Shown here piece after piece: positions 28,701-37,863 of a stretch of DNA of 64,000 nt. The stretch covers positions 25,462 through 89,461 of the forward strand of contig JALSLK010000091.1 in the NCBI GenBank assembly GCA_026988355.1. Reading direction: 5' to 3'. The position numbers were made by a program, and so were the translations under genes. Below the pieces are notes generated by a model. That model had not been told where the DNA came from, did no database searches, and saw only the letters and a program-made list of their open reading frames with translations. Numbering within the stretch: the stretch's first letter is position 1; each line of letters begins with the position of its first letter. The DNA is from Flavobacteriaceae bacterium. Its GTDB lineage: Bacteria; Bacteroidota; Bacteroidia; Flavobacteriales; Flavobacteriaceae.

Positions 28701-28731
28701 TAAATGTATAAATTATTTACGGAAAATGCAA
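28701..28731 (-). promoter_or_regulatory. Possible clpS promoter
   Basis: On the minus strand TTG (28731-28729) is followed after 20 bases by TACATTTA (28708-28701), one base off TAnnTTTG, 11 bases before the ATG at 28689. Confidence 0.45.
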
Positions 28732-28808
28732 ATTTTATACCAAATTCACGATTAAAATAATTTATTTTCGGCAAATTTAATTAAATATCCGAATTTTTAC
28801 CAAATTTT

Positions 28809-29633
28809 TTATTGATATTTTACTGCAACCCAATTTTCCATTTCTTCGATAGTTTGTATTTTTAAATTAAATTTAGATACTTCTTTATCTATTATTGGTA
28901 TATCTTCGGTATAAAAACCACTTAAGAGTACTATTCCGTTTTCGTTTAATACATTTGTATACGTCTGGATATCATTTAATAGAATATTTCGATTGATATT
29001 TGCTATTATTATATCGTATTTTTTATTTACTAATAAAGATGCTTCTCCTTCGTATACTGTTATTTTCTCACAATTATTTCTTTCTATATTTTCTATAGAA
29101 TTTAGATAACACCAATTATCTATATCGATTGCTTCCACTTGTTTTGCTCCTAACTTTTCTGCCATTATTGCTAAAACTCCTGTTCCGCAACCCATATCTA
29201 ATACCGTTTTATTTTTAACATCTATTTGCAACAAATGTTTTACCATCATGTGTGTTGTTTGATGGTGTCCTGTTCCAAAACTCATTTTTGGCTCTATTAT
29301 TATATCGTACTTTAAGTCTGTTTTTTTATGAAATGGCGCTCGTATTCTTACTAAATCATCTATTTCTATTGGATTAAAATTTTTCTCCCATTCGGCATTC
29401 CAATTTACTTGTGTTATTTCTTCTTTGGTATATGTTATCTTAAATTCTTTATTTGTTAATATAAATATATCGTCTAAAATACCTTCTCTATATTCTTCTT
29501 TTTGTATGTACGCTATAACTCCTTGTTCATTTTCTACAAAACTTTCAAATCCTGCTTGTCCTAGCTCTGCTATTACTATTTCTGTTGCTGGTTCTCTTGG
29601 TGTTATTTGGAAGGTATAACTTATGTAAATCAT
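28809..29633 (-). CDS. prmA: Ribosomal protein L11 methyltransferase
   Basis: PrmA trimethylates ribosomal protein L11 using S-adenosylmethionine. The start ATG at 29633 is preferred: MIYISYTFQI is the normal N-terminus, while the longer frame adds an Arg/Lys-rich tail. The substrate-binding N-terminal domain (residues 1-90) precedes the Rossmann-type methyltransferase domain with motif I VLDMGCGTGVLAIMAEKLG (about 143-161), the acidic AIDIDNW and motif IV IIANINRNIL. At 274 residues it has normal length for Bacteroidota. It lies between tpiA and clpS, all on the minus strand. The substrate gene rplK is elsewhere in the window. Confidence 0.93.
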   Translation of the reverse strand: MIYISYTFQITPREPATEIVIAELGQAGFESFVENEQGVIAYIQKEEYREGILDDIFILTNKEFKITYTKEEITQVNWNAEWEKNFNPIEIDDLVRIRAPFHKKTDLKYDIIIEPKMSFGTGHHQTTHMMVKHLLQIDVKNKTVLDMGCGTGVLAIMAEKLGAKQVEAIDIDNWCYLNSIENIERNNCEKITVYEGEASLLVNKKYDIIIANINRNILLNDIQTYTNVLNENGIVLLSGFYTEDIPIIDKEVSKFNLKIQTIEEMENWVAVKYQ

Positions 29634-29721
29634 TTTATTATTTGGTTGTTTTATTATAAACTTGTTCGTTCTTTTTTTACGCAAAGGTTTTGTAAAGTGG
29701 TATTTTAAAAATTTAACTGGT

Positions 29722-30486
29722 TTACTTCATCGCTCTAATAATTTCTGCAAACATATCGGCTTTAAGTGCTGCTCCTCCTATTAATCCTCCATCTACATCT
29801 GGTTTTCCAAATATTTCTTGTGCGTTGGCTGGTTTTACACTTCCTCCGTATAGTATACTTACATTTTCTGCGACATTGTTATGGTAATTTTCTTTTACTA
29901 AATTTCGTATAAACGCATGCATTTCTTGTGCTTGTTCTGGTGTTGCTGTTTTTCCTGTTCCTATTGCCCAAACTGGTTCGTAGGCTAATACAATTTTGCT
30001 CCAATCACTTTCTTTTAAATGGAATAAAGCATTTTTTATTTGACTTTCTACTATCTTAAAATGATTTTCGGATTCTCTATCTTCTAATTTTTCTCCAAAG
30101 CAAAATATTATTTCTATTTCGTTTGCTATTGCTGCATCTACTTTTTGTTTTAACAGCACATCGTCTTCTTTAAAATATTCTCTTCTTTCGGAATGTCCTA
30201 ATAAGGTTATATTTACATTTATTCCCTTTAAAATACCTGCCGATACTTCGCCTGTATATGCTCCTTTTTCTGCAAAATGCATGTTTTGTGATGCATATTC
30301 TATTTTCTTATCATTTCCTTGATTTTCTACTACCGCTGCTAAATTGACACTTACTGGCGCTACAATGATTCTATTATTTCCTATTTTTATATCTTTTATT
30401 TCTTTTGATATTTCTGAAACTAATTGTATGGATTCTGTTCTGTTTAGGTTCATTTTCCAATTTCCTGCTACTATTTTTTTTCTCAT
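29722..30486 (-). CDS. tpiA: Triosephosphate isomerase
   Basis: Interconverts dihydroxyacetone phosphate and glyceraldehyde 3-phosphate in glycolysis. The 254-residue TIM barrel starts KIVAGNWKMNLN (the catalytic Lys and Asn), has the electrophilic His in LLGHSERREYF, the catalytic base Glu in AYEPVWAIGTG, and the phosphate-binding ILYGGSVKP and GLIGGAAL loops. It is downstream of a small thioredoxin-like lipoprotein gene and upstream of prmA. Confidence 0.99.
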   Translation of the reverse strand: MRKKIVAGNWKMNLNRTESIQLVSEISKEIKDIKIGNNRIIVAPVSVNLAAVVENQGNDKKIEYASQNMHFAEKGAYTGEVSAGILKGINVNITLLGHSERREYFKEDDVLLKQKVDAAIANEIEIIFCFGEKLEDRESENHFKIVESQIKNALFHLKESDWSKIVLAYEPVWAIGTGKTATPEQAQEMHAFIRNLVKENYHNNVAENVSILYGGSVKPANAQEIFGKPDVDGGLIGGAALKADMFAEIIRAMK

Positions 30487-30547
30487 GTCTGTTTAACCTT
30501 CCTAGAGAGAAGGAATTTTATTAATTAGTAAACTTCTTTTTTCTAAT

Positions 30548-31048
30548 TTATTTATCTTCGTTTATTGTTTTTTGTATCGTTTTATCCGATATTTTTGTGG
30601 CTTTATACATTTTTATTGTACCATTTTTCCCTACGATTATATACCTTGGTATCCAATCCAAATTGATAGATTCGCAGAATTTACTTTGCTTCCATTTTTT
30701 GGTAAATAAATAATGTTGTCCTACGAGTTGGTGTTTTTTTATTCCATCTTTCCATGCTTCTTTTGTTTTATCTAGGGATAATAACACATATTCTAACTCT
30801 TTTTCTTTGGCTTGTAACTTTTTTAATTCTGGTATTCCTGCTACACAATCGCTACACCATGATGCCCAAATATCTATAAATATGGTTTTTCCTTTATTTT
30901 TTTCTAGGATCTCTTTAAATTGTATTTGACTTTCATCTGTTTGTGTAAAAATTTCCTCTAATGCTATTTCATCAAAGGTTGTTTTTTGCCCTTCACAACT
31001 TAATAAAAAATGCAATGTTGTTATAAATAATATTGTTCTTAGTTTCAT
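30548..31048 (-). CDS. Thioredoxin-fold lipoprotein (TlpA/ResA type)
   Basis: A 166-residue lipoprotein with lipobox LLSC followed by EGQ (no acidic export signal, so possibly facing the periplasm). The thioredoxin fold has the active site WASWCSDC, a WCxDC variant of the usual WCGPC, with the cis-proline loop at DWIPRYIIVG. Such proteins are membrane-tethered thiol-disulfide enzymes. It is 23 bases behind the DUF4139 gene and 61 bases before tpiA. The electron donor cannot be told from sequence. Confidence 0.87.
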   Translation of the reverse strand: MKLRTILFITTLHFLLSCEGQKTTFDEIALEEIFTQTDESQIQFKEILEKNKGKTIFIDIWASWCSDCVAGIPELKKLQAKEKELEYVLLSLDKTKEAWKDGIKKHQLVGQHYLFTKKWKQSKFCESINLDWIPRYIIVGKNGTIKMYKATKISDKTIQKTINEDK

Positions 31049-31071
31049 TATTTTTGCTTTTTAAGTAATTT

Positions 31072-32673
31072 CTAAAAAAATCGTGGTGACATTAAATTCT
31101 TCCTATCGTGTTTAAACATCCCTCTTCTTTTTTTTGGATATTTAACATTATACTTTAGTATTATTCGCCGATTTTCTAATGGTTTTAATTCTAGCTTCCA
31201 TGTTAATTGTCCGCTTTGAGTATCTATTTTTGCGCCACTTATTTCTAGTGACTTTACTTCTACATTTTTATCTATTGAAACTGGTAATTGATCTCTCAAT
31301 TCAATTTTTACATTTTTATTTTTATTGTTTTTTACTATAAATTCATAGGTTAATGTTTCATTTATACTTGTTCCTATCAACTTTTCTCTACTCCTACTTT
31401 TTAGTTTTCGTCTGGTTATGGTATACGATTTATCTTTTCCTAATGCTATTTCCAACTCTTTTGCTACTTGTTGTGTATCTAATTGTGATACTCCTTGAAA
31501 CGTATTGTTAAAATATAAGTCTATTGGTCCATCTAAAAGTCCCATATTTTCCCAATCGGAAATACGTGCTATAATAAAGGCACCTTCTTTTATTTTTGGA
31601 ATTGATAAGGTATAGTAGGTTGCTTTTTTTATATACGTTTTTATATCTATTAAATGTGGTGTTGCATCGGATGGTATAATGTGCAAATCTTTAATTTTAA
31701 ATCGCGTACTTAAATCATCTACTTTAATTACATCGTAGGTTACCTCTTGTTTTTCTCTTGTATAGAAGTTCCCTTTTGCTTTGCTTAATTTCCCTTCTCC
31801 TGCATCTCTTCTTCCATATTCATCGTCATTTAAAACCCATGTATTCATTTTTGGTTTACTTACATCGTCCGAAGCGTCTAATATTGCTAGTGTTATTGGT
31901 TTGTTTATCCAATCGTTTCCTGTATCATTAAATATTTTTGCTTGATATTCTAATGTAATATCTTCATTTATTCCTTTTGTTCTAATGGAATAATATGGTT
32001 TCCAAATTGCATTACTCACTAAATATTTTAATTCTATATCGCTGTTTTCTTTTTTATTACTGATAACCGTTATTCTAATATTTGTATTTATTTCTTTTTG
32101 TTGTAATGCTATTTTACTTTGTTCTTTTTTTAATTCCTCTTCTTTTTCTAATACTATTTTAAGTTTTTTCTTTTGTTCATACATTTTAATTTGCACCTTC
32201 TTCACTTTTTCTTTAAAGTAAATTGCTCCTTCATTTATTTGAGCAAAAGTTGCTCCATTTGTTCCTCCAATTTTCATATTTGAACCTAAATACAATAGCT
32301 CTTTACTTAGTATATTTAATTCTATTTCTACATTGTTTTTTTCTGATTTTAGTACTTGTATTTTATCTTCTATCGTTTTCCAAATTTTATTTACATTTAT
32401 TTCATCTTTATTCTCCTCAATATTTATTGCATATACTTTTACTTCATTAGATATATGTACTTTTATTCCTTGCTTTAATATTTTTGAGGATATTCCTTTA
32501 AAAACTAATTCTGTTTTCCCTCTTGGTATGGTTACTTTTGCGTTTCTTGTTATTTCCGCACTATTCAAATAGACAGTTACTGCTTCTATATTATGCGTTA
32601 CTTCTATTTCTTTTTGTGCTATTAAATTACTAAATGAAAATAGAAAAATAAATAATATTGTTATTGATTTCAT
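31072..32673 (-). CDS. DUF4139 family exported protein (MuiA-like)
   Basis: A 533-residue exported protein with signal peptide (cleavage after LIAQ, about residue 19). The N-terminal domain (about 25-125) is the DUF4140-type segment (VTVYLNSAEITRNAKV, then GKTELVFKGIS), followed by a Lys/Glu-rich coiled coil (about 85-200), and then the DUF4139 domain (about 205-525) with DIELKYLVSNAIWKPYYSIR and the C-terminal KYNVKYPKKR. The family is annotated in databases as mucoidy-inhibitor-like; the actual function is not known. It is probably co-transcribed with the thioredoxin-fold lipoprotein downstream. Confidence 0.85.
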   Translation of the reverse strand: MKSITILFIFLFSFSNLIAQKEIEVTHNIEAVTVYLNSAEITRNAKVTIPRGKTELVFKGISSKILKQGIKVHISNEVKVYAINIEENKDEINVNKIWKTIEDKIQVLKSEKNNVEIELNILSKELLYLGSNMKIGGTNGATFAQINEGAIYFKEKVKKVQIKMYEQKKKLKIVLEKEEELKKEQSKIALQQKEINTNIRITVISNKKENSDIELKYLVSNAIWKPYYSIRTKGINEDITLEYQAKIFNDTGNDWINKPITLAILDASDDVSKPKMNTWVLNDDEYGRRDAGEGKLSKAKGNFYTREKQEVTYDVIKVDDLSTRFKIKDLHIIPSDATPHLIDIKTYIKKATYYTLSIPKIKEGAFIIARISDWENMGLLDGPIDLYFNNTFQGVSQLDTQQVAKELEIALGKDKSYTITRRKLKSRSREKLIGTSINETLTYEFIVKNNKNKNVKIELRDQLPVSIDKNVEVKSLEISGAKIDTQSGQLTWKLELKPLENRRIILKYNVKYPKKRRGMFKHDRKNLMSPRFF

Positions 32674-32689
32674 ACTTCTTTTTTATTGT

Positions 32690-33766
32690 TTAACTCGTTC
32701 TAATTCTAGGATCTAACCATCCATAAATTACATCTACAAATATATTAATTAGAATAAACATACTTGCGATGATAATGGATGTTCCTATGATTACTGGATA
32801 ATCTTTTTCGTTTAATGCATTAATTATTTCTTTTCCTAATCCATTCCATCCAAAAATATACTCTACAAAAACGGCTCCTGCTAACAGCGATGCAAACCAG
32901 CCTGATATTGCTGTTACTACTGGATTTAATGCATTTTTTAAGGCGTGTTTTCGTATTATTTTATAGGTTGTTAATCCTTTTGCTCTTGCTGTCCGTATAT
33001 AATCTTGTTCTAGTACTTCGAGCAGTGAATTTTTCATTAATGGAATAATTACTGCTAATGGTCTTATTCCTAACACCAATGCTGGTAATATTAAATTTTT
33101 GAGTTGGATGTATTTTCCTTCTCCGAAATTATCTACTGCATATAGACTTCCTGTCATATTTAAATTGGTATATTTATGCAATACAAATCCAAAAATCCAT
33201 GCAAATAATATTGCAGAAAAAAAGGACGGTATACTCATTCCAAAAATACTTATTACGGAAACTAATCTATCGAATAAGGTATCTTTATATAATGCCGATA
33301 GTATTCCGAATAGTATTCCGATTACAATCGCTATTAATATGGATGTTACTGCTAATACCGCTGTATTTGGTAATGTTTCACTTATAATTGTTGCTACTTT
33401 TTTTCCGCTTTTATGATACGATTCTCTTAAATATGGTTTTTTTAATACGAGTGTATATTTTCCTACGGAGAATAATTGCATATAACTATATTTTCCTTTT
33501 TTTAGAGATGTAAAATCTTCTGTTTTTTTACTGTGTAACGATATTGGCGATAAATCATTTAGATACAACAAATATTGTGTTGTTAGTGATTTATCAAAAC
33601 CATATTTTTTCTTTATTGCTAATAATTGTTCGCTATCTTCTCGTTGATCTTGCATCATTTGTGCTGCATCTCCTGGAATTTTATGCAATATAAAAAAGAG
33701 GACGGTTACTACGCCAAAAAGCGTAATTATTCCATATACGAATTTATGTAATAGTTTTTTTAACAA
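32690..33766 (-). CDS. ABC transporter permease of the DppB/OppB family
   Basis: A 358-residue inner-membrane permease with about six transmembrane helices: the first near residues 8-30, then a periplasmic region (30-125), then the permease core (130-350) with the EAA-loop sequence EQDYIRTARAKGLTTYKIIRKHALKNAL. This is the peptide/nickel family. No partner permease, ATPase or binding protein is encoded nearby, so the rest of the transporter must be elsewhere. The start codon is TTG: the frame is closed by TAA five codons upstream and no ATG fits before the conserved first helix. It lies 31 bases behind the purine nucleoside phosphorylase gene. Confidence 0.88.
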   Translation of the reverse strand: MLKKLLHKFVYGIITLFGVVTVLFFILHKIPGDAAQMMQDQREDSEQLLAIKKKYGFDKSLTTQYLLYLNDLSPISLHSKKTEDFTSLKKGKYSYMQLFSVGKYTLVLKKPYLRESYHKSGKKVATIISETLPNTAVLAVTSILIAIVIGILFGILSALYKDTLFDRLVSVISIFGMSIPSFFSAILFAWIFGFVLHKYTNLNMTGSLYAVDNFGEGKYIQLKNLILPALVLGIRPLAVIIPLMKNSLLEVLEQDYIRTARAKGLTTYKIIRKHALKNALNPVVTAISGWFASLLAGAVFVEYIFGWNGLGKEIINALNEKDYPVIIGTSIIIASMFILINIFVDVIYGWLDPRIRTS

Positions 33767-33797
33767 ATAATATATTTTTAGTTGCGATGGATAACAA

Positions 33798-34610
33798 TTA
33801 ATATTCTGTTACAAATTTAGCTACTAGTTTACTTAATATTTTTTCGGCTGATTTTGCTGCTTTTTGCACTTCTTCGTGTGATACGGATTCTACGATTCCT
33901 TCTACGCCTAAATCGGTAATTACGGAAACTCCAAAACAGGTCATATCCATGTGTTTGGCTACGATAACTTCTGGTACGGTCGACATTCCTACACAATCTG
34001 CTCCAAGTACTCTTACCATTCCGTATTCGGCAGGTGTTTCAAAAGTTGGTCCTTGTAATGACATATAAACTCCTTTATGTACTTTTACATTACTTTCTGC
34101 TGCTATTTCTTCCATTTTTGCTATCATAGATTTGTCGTATGCATCGTGCATGTCTACAAACCGTGGTCCAAAACGTGTATCATTTTTTCCATGTAATGGA
34201 TGTTCTGGCATCATATTTATATGATCTGTAATTAGCATAATATCTCCAACTTTAAAGTTTGCATTTACTCCTCCTGATGCATTAGATACTATTAAATTCT
34301 TTGTTCCTAATATTTTCATAACGCGTACTGGAAAAATAGTTTCTTGCATTGTCCATCCTTCGTAATAATGAAATCGTCCTTGCAAACAAATTACTTTTTT
34401 TGTTCCTATTGTTCCAAAAATTAATTTTCCACTATGTCCTTCTACTGTGGATACTGGAAAGTTAGGTATCTCTTTATAATCTATACTTTTTTCAACGGTA
34501 ATAATATCTACCAATTTTCCTAATCCAGATCCTAAGATTATACCATAATCTGGTGTCGAAAATCCGTTTTCTCTTAAATATTTAACTGTTTCTTGTACTT
34601 TGTTCCACAT
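33798..34610 (-). CDS. Purine-nucleoside phosphorylase, trimeric type
   Basis: Phosphorolyses purine nucleosides to free bases, feeding salvage or, in this genome, the xanthine-to-urate route. The 270-residue protein has the glycine-rich phosphate loop DYGIILGSGLGKL, the GHSGKLIFG and CLQGRFHYYEG segments, NASGGVN, and FETPAEYGMVRVLGADCVGMSTVPE, all characteristic of the trimeric mammalian-like PNP-I family. It overlaps the upstream lpxK gene by 29 bases. A regulatory link to the purine operon 10 kb away is not visible. Confidence 0.94.
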   Translation of the reverse strand: MWNKVQETVKYLRENGFSTPDYGIILGSGLGKLVDIITVEKSIDYKEIPNFPVSTVEGHSGKLIFGTIGTKKVICLQGRFHYYEGWTMQETIFPVRVMKILGTKNLIVSNASGGVNANFKVGDIMLITDHINMMPEHPLHGKNDTRFGPRFVDMHDAYDKSMIAKMEEIAAESNVKVHKGVYMSLQGPTFETPAEYGMVRVLGADCVGMSTVPEVIVAKHMDMTCFGVSVITDLGVEGIVESVSHEEVQKAAKSAEKILSKLVAKFVTEY

Positions 34611-35637
34611 ATCTCTTTATCTTGGTTTTAAAACTTTTTTCTTCTACACCTTCTGTATTTAAAAATTGTGTTTTTATTGGTAAATAATATACTTTTTCAT
34701 TTCTATTTTCAAAGGTACGAACATAATCTTTTTCTGTTGTTAAAATGAGCTTTTTTTTAGCTTTCATTTTTAAAAATGTCGTGTGGATTTTATCTAAATC
34801 TTTTTCTGTAAAGTTATAATGATCTTTGTATTTTAAATGTTCGAATTTGATTTTCCTTTTCTTTAAAAAATCGGTTAATGGTTTTGTTATTGCAATTCCT
34901 GTAACTAATAGTACTTCATATTCTTCTAAATCGATTAGATTTATTTTTTTCTGTTTACTGTGTACTTTCGAATCGTATTCTATTCTAGTAAAATAAGCGG
35001 TTTGTACTAAATCTATTTGTAATTTTTTTGTAATTTCAAATTGCTCTTCTTCCGATAAATCTTCTGGACATTTTGTTACTATAATTACTTGGGCTCTTTT
35101 TGCTCCTTCGATATTTTCTCTTAAATTTCCTGCTGGCAGCATGGCATCATCTACATACAAATCGTTATAAGGTGTTAGTAAAATATTAAATCCTCCTTGT
35201 ATTTTTCTATGCTGAAATGCATCATCTAACAATACTACTTCTGGCGGATTCTCTAACTTTTTTAATTGCTTTATTCCATTTACTCTATCTTCATCAACTG
35301 CGACTATTATCTTATTAAATTTCTTGTGAAATTGCATTGGTTCATCTCCAATTTGTGCTGCGGTTGTATCCTCGTTGGCTAATTGAAATCCTTTTGTAAT
35401 TCGTTTATATCCTCTGCTTAAAACGGCCACTTTGTAATCGTCTCTTAATAATCGAACTAAGTATTCTATTTGTGGTGATTTCCCTGTTCCTCCGACGCTT
35501 AAATTTCCTACTACGATAGTTGGTATATCAAATTTTATCGATTCTATCATTCCTTTATCGTACATTTTATTTCGTGCCTTTACGACTCCTCCATATAAAA
35601 TGCCTATCGGTTTTAGTATTTTTCTAATTTTTTTCAT
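34582..35637 (-). CDS. lpxK: Tetraacyldisaccharide 4'-kinase
   Basis: LpxK phosphorylates the 4' position of the lipid A precursor at the cytoplasmic face of the inner membrane. The 351-residue product has the P-loop VVGNLSVGGTGKSPQ (about residues 42-56), the VLSRGYKR motif and VLLDDAFQHRKI, with the LITGIAITKP-like segment written here VTGIAITKPL. It overlaps the purine nucleoside phosphorylase gene by 29 bases. The two functions are unrelated; the pairing is nonetheless frequent in flavobacteria. Confidence 0.95.
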   Translation of the reverse strand: MKKIRKILKPIGILYGGVVKARNKMYDKGMIESIKFDIPTIVVGNLSVGGTGKSPQIEYLVRLLRDDYKVAVLSRGYKRITKGFQLANEDTTAAQIGDEPMQFHKKFNKIIVAVDEDRVNGIKQLKKLENPPEVVLLDDAFQHRKIQGGFNILLTPYNDLYVDDAMLPAGNLRENIEGAKRAQVIIVTKCPEDLSEEEQFEITKKLQIDLVQTAYFTRIEYDSKVHSKQKKINLIDLEEYEVLLVTGIAITKPLTDFLKKRKIKFEHLKYKDHYNFTEKDLDKIHTTFLKMKAKKKLILTTEKDYVRTFENRNEKVYYLPIKTQFLNTEGVEEKSFKTKIKRYVEQSTRNS

Positions 35638-35658
35638 TACTGCAAAAGTAATTAATTA

Positions 35659-35800
35659 ATACCAAGTTGACATCAAAATAAGCTATAAACTCTTTATCTT
35701 TTCTCATGCTACTTTACTTAAAATTATATAATAAAAATTTAAGATGGTATACTTTAAAAAAATATGTTTTTTTTTGGTTCCTCTTAAAATCTAATTGTAT
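35659..35800. repeat. Dispersed intergenic repeat, copy 3
   Basis: It starts ATACCAAGTTGACATCAAAA and ends with CTTAAAATCTAATTGTAT, both ends closely matching the copy at 3719-3791, but about 70 additional bases are present in the middle. It lies between lpxK and the serine hydrolase and supplies the in-frame codons that artificially lengthen the hydrolase reading frame. Confidence 0.6.
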
Positions 35801-35806
35801 AAAATG

Positions 35807-35814
35807 TATATTTG
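35807..35814 (+). promoter_or_regulatory. Probable -7 element of the serine hydrolase
   Basis: TATATTTG is a perfect TAnnTTTG match 20 bases before the chosen ATG (35835). The TTG at 35795 is too close to be a -33 element, so the upstream half is unresolved. Confidence 0.45.
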
Positions 35815-35834
35815 CCTTTAATACAAACACATTT

Positions 35835-37040
35835 ATGTCTAAAAAATTATTTTTTTATCTCAGTTTTATTTATGTACTGAGTTCTTGCCACGCTGCTCGT
35901 TTTTTTGCTTGGAATGTTGCCAATCATGACGACTATAAAAAATTTCATAACGTTAGCATTAAAAAAGGTAAAAAATCTTTTTTCTTTAAGAACAATACAA
36001 ACCATAACAGCTTGATTTTACCAAAAGAAGTTGCTAGTAAAAAAAAGCACCTTTTCACTTTAGATGCCGCTCTTAAAAAAGACAAAACTGCTGCTTTTTT
36101 AATTATAAAAAACGATTGTATTTTGTATGAAAAATATTTTGATGGCTTTGATAAAAGTAGCCTTTTGGCTTCCTTTTCTGTTTCTAAATCTTTTTTGGCA
36201 ACTATGATTGGTATTGCTATTGATGATGGTTTAATCCATTCTGTTAAAGATCCTATTACGAATTATCTTCCTAATTTAAACAAAGAAAAATTTCAAAATA
36301 TAAGCATTGAAAATCTTTTAAATATGCGAAGTGGTATTAACTCTAGAAAAGATTTCCTTAACCCTTTTGGGCAACTTGTAAAAATGTATTACGGCACGAA
36401 TATTAGAAAATACATGCGCCAAATTAAAATTAAAAGAGAACCTAATATTTCTTACGAATATAGCAATGTAAACTCGCAATTACTTGCTATTATCTTAGAA
36501 AATGTAACTGGTAAATCCGTAGAGAAAAATTTAGAAGAAAAAATTTGGAAACCTTTGGGTATGGAATTTAATGCGACTTGGAGTGTGGATAGTAAAAAAC
36601 ACAAAATGGTTAAGGCCTTTTGTTGTATGAATGCTAGTGCAAGAGATTATGCTAAGATTGGTCGTCTGTATTTGAATCATGGTAAATGGAATAACAAACA
36701 AATTGTTTCTAAATCTTGGGTAGATAAAGCTACTAATATTACGAGTACAAAAAATGATTTTCGATATGCGTACCATTGGAAACACAGTGTTACTTATGAA
36801 GTAGTTACCGATTCTACAAAATATCCAGATTTATATGTAGATGGTGGCTACTTTTTTGATAAAAACAATGTAAAGCAGCATTTTATAATTTATCCATATC
36901 CTGCTTTTTTTGCTATTGGTATTTTTGGACAATTTGTTTACGTTTATCCAGAAAAAGATTTAATTATTGTTCGTTTAGGAAAAACGGATAAAACTTTTGA
37001 ATGGGAAGATATTATCAAACAAATTGCTGAATTGAATTAA
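35835..37040 (+). CDS. Serine hydrolase of the class C beta-lactamase family
   Basis: A 401-residue protein of the beta-lactamase/penicillin-binding fold. The nucleophile motif SxxK is S115-V-S-K118, and the second motif is Y209-S-N211. A family member of this kind in Bacteroidota usually acts as an esterase, D-Ala-peptidase-like or unknown hydrolase rather than a true beta-lactamase. The start at 35835 is preferred over the frame opening at 35706: it begins a lipoprotein-type signal sequence (MSKKLFFYLSFIYVLSSC), while the extra 43 residues come from the intergenic repeat and downstream promoter region. So the protein is probably a lipoprotein with Cys at residue 17. No operon partner: lpxK is divergent and the next gene convergent. 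Confidence 0.87.
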   Translation: MSKKLFFYLSFIYVLSSCHAARFFAWNVANHDDYKKFHNVSIKKGKKSFFFKNNTNHNSLILPKEVASKKKHLFTLDAALKKDKTAAFLIIKNDCILYEKYFDGFDKSSLLASFSVSKSFLATMIGIAIDDGLIHSVKDPITNYLPNLNKEKFQNISIENLLNMRSGINSRKDFLNPFGQLVKMYYGTNIRKYMRQIKIKREPNISYEYSNVNSQLLAIILENVTGKSVEKNLEEKIWKPLGMEFNATWSVDSKKHKMVKAFCCMNASARDYAKIGRLYLNHGKWNNKQIVSKSWVDKATNITSTKNDFRYAYHWKHSVTYEVVTDSTKYPDLYVDGGYFFDKNNVKQHFIIYPYPAFFAIGIFGQFVYVYPEKDLIIVRLGKTDKTFEWEDIIKQIAELN

Positions 37041-37053
37041 GCAAACAAAATAA

Positions 37054-37725
37054 CTATTCTACCTTAAAATTCTCTTCTCTAAAAGTAACTTTATACTCTT
37101 TTTTGTTATTTATAATTAATGCCTTAAAAGGAGAAGATTCTGTTTTAACTTCTGTTGGGAACCACTTCGTTTTTTCTATATTATTTACTAATAAAAATAG
37201 TCCTTCTTGCGTTCCATTACATGCAAATCGTTCGTAATTTCCTTTCCATAATTTGGAATGCATCCAATTTTCTAATTGTTTATCGTGTTTCTCTATTGTT
37301 TTAGATGGCGCTCCAATTTCATTTACACTGATAACCGCTGCATTTGTAAATTCTTCGTTTACTTCATTCTCTAAATCATATCGCACAATAAATTCTACGA
37401 CATTTCCTGTTCCATCATAAAAATACACCGATTCGGCATTCCAAGATTCAAAAAATTGTGTTTCAAATTTCTCTTCTATTTTTATAATCTTTAATCGTTT
37501 TTTTAACCATTTTACTGCTTCTTTTAGCTTATTAGATGGTATTAAGAAACAGTAATGGTATTTATAATCTCTCTCTGTATATTTAAAAGTCAATTTTGTA
37601 TTACCTATTTGCATTGTAATTTTATTTTCTTTTTCTTCTAGCAAATTAAATCCCAATACCTCTACATAAAATTCTTTTTGTTTGGACAGCTTATTTGTAT
37701 ATAATGTTAATTCTCGAATTTTCAT
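37054..37725 (-). CDS. VOC-family (glyoxalase/dioxygenase-fold) protein
   Basis: A 223-residue cytosolic protein. Residues 1-120 show the vicinal-oxygen-chelate pattern: IRELTLYTNKLSKQKEFYVEVLGFNLL, a middle strand KYHYCFLIPSN, and VYFYDGTGNVVEFIVRYD with a Glu in the usual metal-ligand position; the first His ligand position is replaced by Thr (ELTLYT). The second half is a less conserved repeat of the fold. Substrate unknown. It converges with the serine hydrolase gene, 13 bases between the stops. Confidence 0.78.
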   Translation of the reverse strand: MKIRELTLYTNKLSKQKEFYVEVLGFNLLEEKENKITMQIGNTKLTFKYTERDYKYHYCFLIPSNKLKEAVKWLKKRLKIIKIEEKFETQFFESWNAESVYFYDGTGNVVEFIVRYDLENEVNEEFTNAAVISVNEIGAPSKTIEKHDKQLENWMHSKLWKGNYERFACNGTQEGLFLLVNNIEKTKWFPTEVKTESSPFKALIINNKKEYKVTFREENFKVE

Positions 37726-37758
37726 ACATAATTATTTTTATTGTTATTCTTTAAACAT

Positions 37759-37839
37759 GTCATTTCGATAGAGTTATACCAATTCAATTTCAAAATGCGC
37801 TAAATAGATTTGAAATATTTTTAAGGCTACCGAAATGAC
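37759..37839. repeat. Dispersed intergenic repeat, copy 4
   Basis: Outer inverted arms GTCATTTCGATAG (37759-37771) and CTACCGAAATGAC (37827-37839) enclose the core ATACCAATTCAATTTC, AAAATGCGCTAAATAG, ATTTGAAA. The core matches the copy at 2943 and is the reverse complement of the copy at 57671. The whole unit can fold into one long hairpin. It lies between the VOC and peroxiredoxin genes. Confidence 0.7.
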
Positions 37840-37863
37840 AAAATTGCTTTAATTATTCTTTTA

